From positions 37,318,816 through 37,382,815 of the forward strand of contig CM068587.1 in assembly GCA_035048485.1 (NCBI GenBank): a DNA stretch of 64,000 nt, read 5' to 3'. Under the pieces are notes generated by a model that was given only the letters and a program-made list of their open reading frames with translations, had not been told where the DNA came from and did not search any database. Source of the DNA: Pteria penguin. Taxonomy: Eukaryota; Mollusca; Bivalvia; Pterioida; Pteriidae. Positions 50,501 through 61,520 of this stretch are shown piece by piece (position 1 is the first letter of the stretch; every line of letters starts with the position of its first letter). A program made the position numbers and the translations under genes.

Positions 50501-53500
50501 GAAAAAAATGTTTTCATCATTAAAAAACTGGAACGAAGTCCGATAACTTTGTTATCACTGCTATATACACAGCTTAACAATATATGTATGTCACTGTGCT
50601 TTGGAAATTAGGAGAAAATTTAAAAACACATCATTGTTATGAAGTTTAAGAACATAAAAGGCAAAATAAATACAATATTTCAATCCCATAAAATTGAGAT
50701 GATACTCAAACAAACGAAACGAACACAAATCCGAAAGATAGACTGAATATATACGAACTGTCGGCGGGACTCGAACCCGGGACCTCCCGACCACGAGCTA
50801 AGCACGCTACCACCTCAGCTACCAGCTACGCCGGCTCTAGTGAGTATAGCGAAATTCAATGGTAAGTCGGTGGAATATATACCATCATTATACCTTCGCA
50901 TAATCCGTTTTCGTTGCGAGCGAAGTTTTCAATACAGCTACATTGTCCTGTTTCTGTATTGCACTCCTCATTATCGCCGCATTCACAGTCGGGAGCTGAA
51001 ATAGATTATATATAGAAATTTTACCCAATTCTTGGTTGTAGGTTAAGGTATCGATGGAGTCATGTAAGCGTTTTGGCTACCCTAAGTTTTGCTCGGGATG
51101 AGAAATCCCAGGCGTCTGAGTGGATGTATTTGCTAGGTACATCTTTTTGATTGAAATGCTGTCTATGGACTATCTCTTGACAAGTACCATTGTTAAAATT
51201 TATTTAATGGGTCAGTAATTTTATATCAAGTATCAAATTAGTTTCAACAAGCACAATTTATGCGGACTGAGGGTAAGTTCAAACAAGGCTAATTTTGAAA
51301 ATGAAAAGCCACGATGAGGTCTAGTTTTCGGTGTTTTTACGTTAATGAGGATCTCTCTTCTTATTGAAAAGTAAAGAAAGCTTCAAATGATACTCTTTTC
51401 GTACAAGCATCTCAATTCATTAGTATGTAGCCTAAGGGAAAACTAATTGCTACTTTGATACTTTAATAGGACGTGAGAATGATCGATCATAACAGCAACA
51501 GAGCAATACTCACCGGCTGGAGGTGGCTGGAATCCTCCTCCATTTGGTACTTCTGGTTTCGATGTTACAGTTCCAACTGATTCTATAAATGATATTGTTT
51601 TGATATATTCATTACGCAATATAAAATAAAATGCAATAAGATAATGATTAATTGGTTTGCAATGACGAGTATGTACCTACTTTTTACACATTCCTCGTCG
51701 GGTTCTCCTCCGTAGCCCAATTTACATTGGCATTTACCATCTCTGCATTCTAACATATCATTGGTAGAGTGTTCACAATCGCTATTGGTCACACAGGTTG
51801 TAAGATTCGGATTTTCTCGGGTTCCCTCTCCTTCATGAGGTGGTTCTGTAGGCAACACTTCGGTAGGTAGGATTACCGGAAAGGTTGGTATCGTCGGATG
51901 GGTTGGCTCAACAATGGGCGTATTAGGTGTAGTTAGTCCTCTGTCGGGTGGTGAGATTGTGCCTCCCATCACTGGTTCTTTGGCTACAATTATGCAGTTC
52001 AGTTTTTAAATTTTTACAGGAAGTGAGCTTAGGGGAAATTGGTACGGGTTTCCTGGGAGAAACTATCGCCAACCCGTTATTTGAGGAAGTGAGTGTGTGT
52101 GTGGTGGGAGATAAGAAAGTAAGACTGCATTTCAAAACCATGAAAAAAAGTTCATACTAAGCCCTGCTGGTAAGATTTTAATATTCGTGTACGTTGTATC
52201 AATATAGGCATTACAATATAGAGGCGGAGTAGCCCAGCGGGTAGCGCGCTTGGCTGTTGGCTGAGGGATGCTGGGTTCGCGTCCCATTATCCGTGTCTTG
52301 TCTATCGGATAAAATAGTGAAAATCTAGGGCCTATATCACGGTAAACGTAGGCCTGTTTCTTATTTATTGTACATTGAACCAAGAATATTTTATTTACAT
52401 GGTAACGGCGTCTGTCTGAAATGTTGTAAAGAAATATATGGGAGTGTCCCACTTGAAACAAAGAGGGACCTTGAACATGTCACGGAACGACGGTTGTAGT
52501 TGGTGTATATCGATATTGGACTTCGATTCGAGTATCGATATTTTTGGACCGATACAGTTTGATACTTCTTCGTCACGATCCAAGGACGTTGCCGTACGCA
52601 CTACTTCCTATTTTGTTTTCAGACTTACATGGATGAATGAAGATTCAGTCTCGTTAAAATGGGTATAACAATTTATATGAAGAGTCGTTCGGTGTTCTTA
52701 ATCTGATTTTAAAAGCATATGCTGTAGAGACAGGTACAGCCTAAAATAATGTGTGAATATTGTCAAGTGATTTAAAAAGCTATTTGAGGAAAACTCACGT
52801 TCACATGCACCATTGCCTTTGTCCTCAAATCCTTCATTGCACTCACATGATTCTTGCTCATGTACTTTATCTTCAAGGCATTTTCCTTTATCACAATGTT
52901 CGCATTTCACTGAAAATGGAGAAATAATCATAGAAATTACCGTAGATCTATTCATTATTAAGCAAATAAACAATATTATATATAATATGATATAACATAA
53001 TTTATTTACTTATAATATAATATAACTATTTATTTATTTTCATATAACAAATATTTAGCTATGGTTTATCAGTAATTAGCGGCTCGTTGATAATTTGATT
53101 GGTTAACGACTTGGGGAATTACTGGACAATAAACCACGGCTAAGGTAGGTGTTATATCTATTTTAATTTGGGGAGGTTGTATTTTTTTTTTTTTTTGTTT
53201 TGTTTTGTTTGTTTGTTTGGGGTTTTTTTTGGGGGGGGGAGGGGGTTGGTTTGGGGGGGGGGGGTTGTTTGTTGTTTGTTTGGGTTTTTTTTTTTGCAGA
53301 CAAGCTCAATTTTGCCATAGAAATCAATAATTCAGTTTTCAGAAAATGAACTGGACGAAGCATTTAAAACTGTTGTAGTATAGTAGGCGTGGCCTATCTG
53401 AGTGGGAAAGTGTTGGAGAACAATGCCCAGACTAGCTCTATGGTACAGACAGGTAGGAAATCTCAAGTTATATTAGAATTATATATGTGTAATTTATACA

Positions 53501-56500
53501 TACACAAGCATTGTTGATTTAGAGCTGGGTTGATGGCCATTGAATACTGCTCTTTACAAACACAAGCCGCCTCCAGCAGTCCGGGAACACATTCCTGATT
53601 GGCTGCACACGGTGGGTCACATTCCTCTTCTGGTTCTGGATTTGGTTGAGGTTGTGGTAGTGTTGGTTGAAGTGTTGGTTGAACTTGAGGTATTGGTTTT
53701 GTAATCGGCAGAGGTTGCGGTAGTGTTGGTTGAACTTCTGGTTTTGGTGGTGGTGGTATTTCTGGTAAAGGTTTCCCGGCTGTACCTGGGATAAAACGGC
53801 CAAAGGAAGTGTACGTTCAAAAGAAGAAAAGCTAGTACATAAGTGAAAGGTAGGAGTGTAGAATGATACGATTTAAAGAAAAGTGGAAAAGGAAACACTC
53901 TCCAAGAGAAACAAATGTTGCAGTATTGAATGTCAATTGCTGAAAGCTGGGGATATTATAGATGAAAATCAAAATATGGTACTATGCACAATATATATGA
54001 ATCTGAAGAGACTGGCATGGGGTAAAATATGAAAGTCGGTGGCACTCTGGGATAAGTGAAAATGATAGAGAAAATAATGAAGTTAACGGTCAATAAAATT
54101 TTATATAATGTTGAGTTTTAAAAGGAGCTACTTGATTAAGTATATATTCATATTACTTATTCCTGTCAAAATGTCAGCAACGCCATACCGTATACATACA
54201 TTTAAATTTATCGTTTGTTTTACTACACTTGGCGCCTGGGTTACAAGGTCCCTTCTCCAACTGAATGAAAAGTTTCCCATCATCGCCTCTGACACATGAC
54301 ATCTTTACTGAACAATCATTACTCATCTGACTACCTCCAATCTACGAAAAAAAAATATCAAAATGAAAAGTACCATAAAATACCTTAAACTCGCGAAGAC
54401 TGATTTTAGACAAAATGTGCGAGTATGATTCCATGTGAAAAACAAAGTACTTGCTATACTTGATTTTACCATTTAAGTATAACTTTTGTATGGTTTTTGT
54501 TTAAATTATGTCTCGCTAATATGTATGAAATGAGATCATCGTGCAAATATAATAAGTTAAGCGAGTATATATAAAATGAAATCATCACGAAAATGAAGTT
54601 ATATTTAGTAATTTGTCATGATTGTCTATGGACTCAAACACGGTAATTGACGAGATGTATTATGAGCAGACCACCTTCTGAGACACCTGCTTAGCGGATA
54701 AAGTGCTCGGCTCTTGACCGAGAAGTCGAAGGTTCGACTTTCGTCGTTGACACACTGTGTCTGAGACAATGAATCCGGGATCCCGTGAAACGGTAGGCAT
54801 TATACTTAAAATATCCCTCACTGTTTCGGGCGAGTCTTTTGTAAAGGTGTAAATTGTTATGTAATGCACCTTATACATTATATTATGGTGGAACGACATG
54901 ACACATCAATCAATCAACCCAAATCACTGTTTTCTTTCTTTTTTTTTTTTTTTTAATTTGACGGTCTGTCTTGTACATAGTACTGCAGTCATTGTTTATT
55001 TCTATTTAGATTTATGCATGTTATCTAGCAGCAGAGAAAAGTTATCCATTGTCGTAACTAGTTTTTCAGGGGATGAAGACGAATGACACTGCAGTAGACA
55101 GTAATAGTCGTAAAACAAAAACTCAAAAAAAGGAAAAAAAACCCAACAAAAAATAATAAAAATGAAAAATAAGATAAATAAATAAGTAAATAAATAAATA
55201 AACAAACAAATAAATAAATAAATAACAAGAGCAACGCCAACGTAGCATATGCCCCCCCCCCCTCCTGGTTATTTTTGTAACATGGGCATAATTCACATGA
55301 CCCCATTAAGGTCAATTTACTCCTCATAATCACCCACAAACAAAATTTTTTCATTCAAAAGTTTTTGTTTAATGATTAACAGATATGTCACTTGTCTTCA
55401 TTTAATTTAGACATCAGCATTAACTGTCACAATCAAAATCAAAATAAATATGCCAAAGACAATTGTCCTAATCACCTTAAACTTAATATCCTTAAGATGT
55501 ATCTGTATACTAAATATCAATTCAATATATCTAGTTGTTCCTGAGATAATGAGCGGAAACTGCCAATTTTAAGAAATTTTCTAAGTCCAAGGGGGATAAA
55601 CTGTCACAAAATTATTAAACTATGACCAAATTTGAATTTGGCCTAAATATCCTTTAGATGTATCAGTAGATCAAATATAAATTCAATATCTCTATTGGTT
55701 CCAGAGATAATGTGCTAATTTTAAGAAATTTTCTAATCCAAAGGAAATAACTCTGACAAAAATTATTGAACGATTACCTAATGTGAACTTGACCGAGATA
55801 TCTTTAAGATGTATTTGTATGCAAAATATGAATTTAATATCTCTATCCGTTCCTGAGATAATGAGATAATGAGAAGAAACTGCTAATTTTAAGAAATTTC
55901 CTAAGTCCAAGGGGGATAACTCTCAAAACAATTATTGAACCATAACCAAATTTGAACTTGACCTAAATATCCATAGATGTACTTCATTGATTCCAGAGGT
56001 AATGTGCGGAATTTGCTAATTTTAAGAAATTTTCCAAGTCCAAGGGGGATAACTCTGACAAAAATTACTGAACCATAACCAAAATTCAACTTGACCGAGA
56101 TATACTTCAGATGTATCTGTATGCAAATATCACACTTAATATCTTCATCCGTTCCTGAGATAATGAGCGGAAACTGCCTTTTTAAATATTTTCTAAGTCC
56201 AAGGGGGATAACTATGACAAAAATTATCGAACAATAATCAAGTTTAAACTTGATCTAGATATCCTTGAGATATATCTGTACACTAAATATCAATTCAATA
56301 TCTTTCTTAGTTCCAGAGATAATGAGCGAAAACTGCAAATGGACCGACCGACCATACCAGGACGGATTGGAGCCGGCGTAGCACAGTCGATAAGGTGTTT
56401 GGCTCGTGTCCAATAGGTCTCGTGCTCGACCCCCACCGTCAGCTCGTCAGAGTCCGGTATTTCGGATGGGATAGTAAATACTGACGTCCAGTTTCAGAGT

Positions 56501-56643
56501 AGACGTGAAACGTACAAAAAATCCTTCACCGCCATGGGTAGGTCTGTTGCGCAGGGTTTAATGTCTAGGCATTGTATAAGGCAGATGCCGTCGTGATGTG
56601 AAAAAAACCCCAAAAACAAACAAACAAAACAAAACAAAGAACG

Positions 56644-56676
<33 letters not shown>

Positions 56677-59600
56677 AAACAAAAAGAAAAACCAAACCAA
56701 AACAAAACAAAACAAAAACTCAAAATACCCAAACAAACACAAACAAATCATGAATATGTCGAATCCATTTGACTTAGAAGAGTGAGGGAGTAATATAATA
56801 ATAAACCACAGACTTTTCGAATCCATTTGACTCCAGGAGAATCTCCTGTTTGGTTAGAAATTTCTGCCTTCAAGGCCTTTATTCAATACAGAAAACACAA
56901 AACACGTCAACACTTCTTTTGAATGAAGGGAGACAACAATATATATAAAATGTAACAATCACACAACGTGAAATAAAGTGATGTGCAAGTAGCATTACAT
57001 ACACATGCAATGTGTGAAAGTAAAACAAATGAAACAATTCTTACCGAAATGTAAGAGAATTCTGGTGTCAGACAACCGCATTCAGTAGGTGGTACACATT
57101 TGTCGTTGTCCCTAAGGTAACCATGTTTACACCCACACCCCTCAACACGTGGCAGTCTACATTCAGGTAAACCTAACGGATTTGCACAAGTTTTCGGACA
57201 GCCGTCCCATGAACTTCTGTATTCCATATTTGTTCCACATTTATTTTCTGAGAAAAACAAAATATTGGAAAAGGTGTTACAATTTACGCATTTTATATCA
57301 TCACACTCCCTTTCTAACGGTCACCTCTATTGAAAGGTCGCCCAATAATAAATGTGGCATTTTATATTTCCTTTTTCTGAATTTTCTTACAATATCAACC
57401 TTTATTTAACGGCCGCCTCTATGTAAAGGCCACCTCAATGTAAAAGCCGCCTCTATGTAAAGACCACCTCTATGTAAGGGACACCTCTATATAAAGGTTC
57501 CCTCTGATGAAATGATCACTTTCCTTAAGTGAACTGGGTTGTCTATACTGACCGGGAAGGTAAATAATTCTGATGCGAGGTAAATTCGGACTTTTCATTA
57601 AAATCATACTAAAGGTACACATTTTAAAATGTCCTTTGGCATACATTTTCAAAAGATATTCTTTCAAATTGTACAGTTAAAATTATTTGAAATGGTGAAT
57701 AAGTAACAAAAATAGTGATCGCCTGGATACTGTACGCGTCCGGATTTACCTACCCGGCCAGTATCATTTATTAGTACAACTTATTTCTTAAAGGTATAAA
57801 TGTTCTTGCAGTAATATATTTATATAATTATATATATGTTTATATAATCAAATGTGAAAATTGGGTGAAAATATCACATTGAAGGGGGAAATACAAGACT
57901 TGTTTTTCGTTTATCATTCGATACTCGCTCGCCAAACCACACGATGCTTATTGATAGATATTTCCTTAAGAAAAACCTACCTTTGCATTTGAAAATCTCT
58001 TTTCGCCAGTTGAAATCCAATTCTTGATCCTGTCTACATCGGAATGCAAACATTTCAAACTCACTGCATCCTACAGGAAGAAACTGTCTAAACACTCGAG
58101 GTCGAGGCGGCGGAAAATCGCAACTATCCACGACACATGCCTTACTTAGGTCTTTATTTAGATTTTTATTATCCCGGAAACACTGTTTCATCGGAGAACT
58201 CTTCGATCGTTGCCAGTTCAGATGTCGACAGAGTTTGGCGTTATATGCTTTAAAGAGTCGTTTACTTGTACAAGGCTTGCTGGTACACCTGCACGAACAC
58301 AACGAAAATGAAAGTATTGCATCTCTCAAATCTTAACGTTTTATGAATACGCTTGATCTACATTTTATTAATCACAATTTTATTATGGAAATACTTAATG
58401 CTTATCTTATTTATGTAATTTAGATAAGATCTTATTAAGGAAGAACACCTTCCTGAGACCTTTTGTCATAAATGCTTCCCGTAAGAAAAATGAAAAGGCG
58501 ACTGGTGCTATGGCACTGTTGCTCTTGCAATAGAGAGAAATAAAGAGGTCATACCCGGTGTCCCGAAACCAATTACATATACTACACTTTGAATAGAACA
58601 TGTTTCTTTAGTTTGATAATTATACCTTTCCCCGTCCTTCTTTTTCACAACAAACTGCTTTGGAATCTCGTCAGCTGATGTTTCATCCGTTCGATCGCCA
58701 TTACCATTCCCACAAATACCATCCAGGTACTTACTCGCTGAAGGTAAAGCAGTTTTGTCTACAGACACAACCAGATTCATTTTCATATTCCATGACACCA
58801 GTATGTTGCATTTGGAAACATAAATTCTTACGTAGGAACCCTCTCTGAACAAGCCAACTTCGTTGTGCACCAGTGGTAGCATGCGATCTTGTCCATTTAC
58901 CTGTTACAATGTGAAAAAGAGCCAGAAAATAGTCTATAGTGAGTCAATAACAACATTTATCAATGGCAAATTTCTGAGTTTTGTGATGTACTTACTGTAG
59001 TCGAAGTTGACGTCATCGAATGGGAAGATCAATTAGAAATCTAAGAGCTGTGTGAACGAGCACTGTGGTTAATGGTATTCATGACGTCATAATTAAATGG
59101 CATCAGTTCTCAAAACGAGACAGCTTAGTTAGAATTATCGTAATAAATGATACACTGAAATTAAGGTTTAAAGTACTTCTTGAAAATGTGTAATAGACAT
59201 TTGTATTGTCATTAATTAATGTAAATTCCGATAAAAATCTGATCTGGTGGGTAAGCTACAGCCGCAGTATGTCTCTACTCTCACATATACAGATCTTGGA
59301 ATCTAATGAACGAAACATCGTGATAAAATTCACTATAAAGTATGATACACCAGCACTTTACCTTAATCTTTTTCTGTCCAAGCCAAATGACTGTTCCCTT
59401 CATTCGGAATACGATACCCATCGTACTAACATAGCTTAGTTTTGTCTTTTTCTTTTTTTCCCAATTTTTAACATTAACAGCAAAGCCACATTCAGGGTTA
59501 TTCGGATTCTTGTACTCTGTAAACTTGTACATACACTCGCCATTAAAACGGATAGATTCACCGTCGTATGTCTGATAGTTTATATTACCGCTTGCTGAGC

Positions 59601-61480
59601 ATGTGATGAAATCTTTCAACTCTGAAAATGTCGATTTAATATGTTACAGGAATTGTTAATGCTGTTGTTGCTCGTTCTTATTGTCATCATTACCATTGTG
59701 TTGCTGCTGTTGTTGTTGTTATTCTTGCTGCTTTTTTGTTGTTATTGCTGATGCCAGTAATGTTATTGTCATTGTTGCTACTGCTACTGCCATTAATATT
59801 GTTGTTATTATTACTGCTACTAATTTGGTTGTTGTTGTTGTTGTTGCTGCTGCTGTAGTTGATGTTATTGTTGTTGTTGTTTTGCTGCTGTTGTTGTTGT
59901 TGTTGTTGTAACAAACAAACAAACGTATATGCTCTGTAATGCTACAGCCTACAAGTAGTGTTTCTCAATACATCATCACATTACAGAAATCGACAAGAAA
60001 GAAACCTAATCAGAATGCTTAAACCAAATTTACAGGAAAATTCTGACTGACCCATATTGTGTCAACACTTCATATAGCAATTTGTCCTGTGACTGAACTT
60101 TAGAAACGTGAATAAAATTTGAAAAGAAACCATATTAGATTAACAACACAGTAGACAATTTTAAGAACCATAACACATCGTGCAACTGAAATGTAAAATA
60201 GGTAAGTTTGTTTAAAAAATGTAAAGTGAAGATAACAATTTAAAAGCATTATCAGAATAGAGAAAAACTTTCACTTACCTGAACATTTATTGTCTATTCC
60301 AATGAATCCCTTCTTGCACCTACATTGCCCGTTGATGCATTCTGCATTTGTATTACAGGGCTTTTTACAAGGAATTTCACTTACTACAAAATCATAAAAA
60401 TCACCCAAAAATGTTATTCAGCTTCTTTATGATGAAATAGGAATGTGGTTTGTTGCTAATTTATATTACAAATACAATATATTGACTAATAGACTTATGT
60501 TTCTAGACGTAAAATGTCATGTATATCAATATTTGAATAGGAGAACTTGAGTAATCTGGATCAGATATTCTCGCAATATCTTCCAAAATTATATTTTGCT
60601 TCACACGTATAAATACAATACGATAGATTTAACCGTACGTGGCCATTTCTTTATCATACCATGAAATTATTATAGAAAGAAATTTATATATATTAGTATA
60701 TTGAAACTTGGTGCATCTATGGCAAAATTGCACCCAAAGGGACTAAAGCTGTTTGTTTGAAGATTCATTGTATCAAAAGCTGCTTGAATGTACACATGCT
60801 ATGAATGAATATATGTATGAATAATAAATATGATAAATATAACAACATTACTTACAGATTTTAGAGATTTTAAATTGACACTTACATGGTTTCAAACAGA
60901 GCTTGAATGTTGCATCACATCCTTTGTTAACGTATGCGATATCGCCAAGGAACCCATATGAACCAGAGTTTTTACACTTTTCGTTATGCTCAGAAACTAT
61001 TTCCATGCCGATGATGTGAGCATTTGTATTACCAAGTGCATCACAAGGTGAGTATTTGTTATCCTTTGACGCACATGTAACATCCTTTGTCATCTCACAT
61101 CCCTCGGGTACCGGTGGCGGAAAGGCAGGAGGTGGAAACGGGAACGGCGGTAATCCTGGCGGTACATATGGTGGAGAAGCAATGACTGAAAGATTATAAA
61201 AATGATAAAGGTTACCAAAAACGAAGTCAAACCTTCTACTTTTTTATACTATATCTTAACTGTTTTTGCTTTTTTTTTTGTTTTGTTTTGTTTTGTTTTG
61301 TTTGGTTGGAGTTCTTTTTTGGGGGGGAGGTCGGTTTTTATTTCTTTTTGCTTTTCTGCTTGTTTGTCTGTTTGTTTTTTGGGGGTTTTGTTTTGTTTTT
61401 CTTTTCGTTTGCTTTTGTGTATTTTGTTTTTTGTTTGTTTTGGTTTATTATTATTATTATTATTATATTATTATTATTAA

Positions 61481-61520
<40 letters not shown>

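Noticed and set aside
50750..50845. tRNA gene
   Set aside because: Boxes A and B are present, but the ends do not pair as an acceptor stem and SINE-like sequence follows; the same holds for 47086, 52218 and 56366.
59681..59922. Poly-Gln/Asn/Thr open frames on both strands
   Set aside because: Products of the imperfect GTT/GCT triplet repeat inside a gene B intron; no splice sites or conserved flanks.
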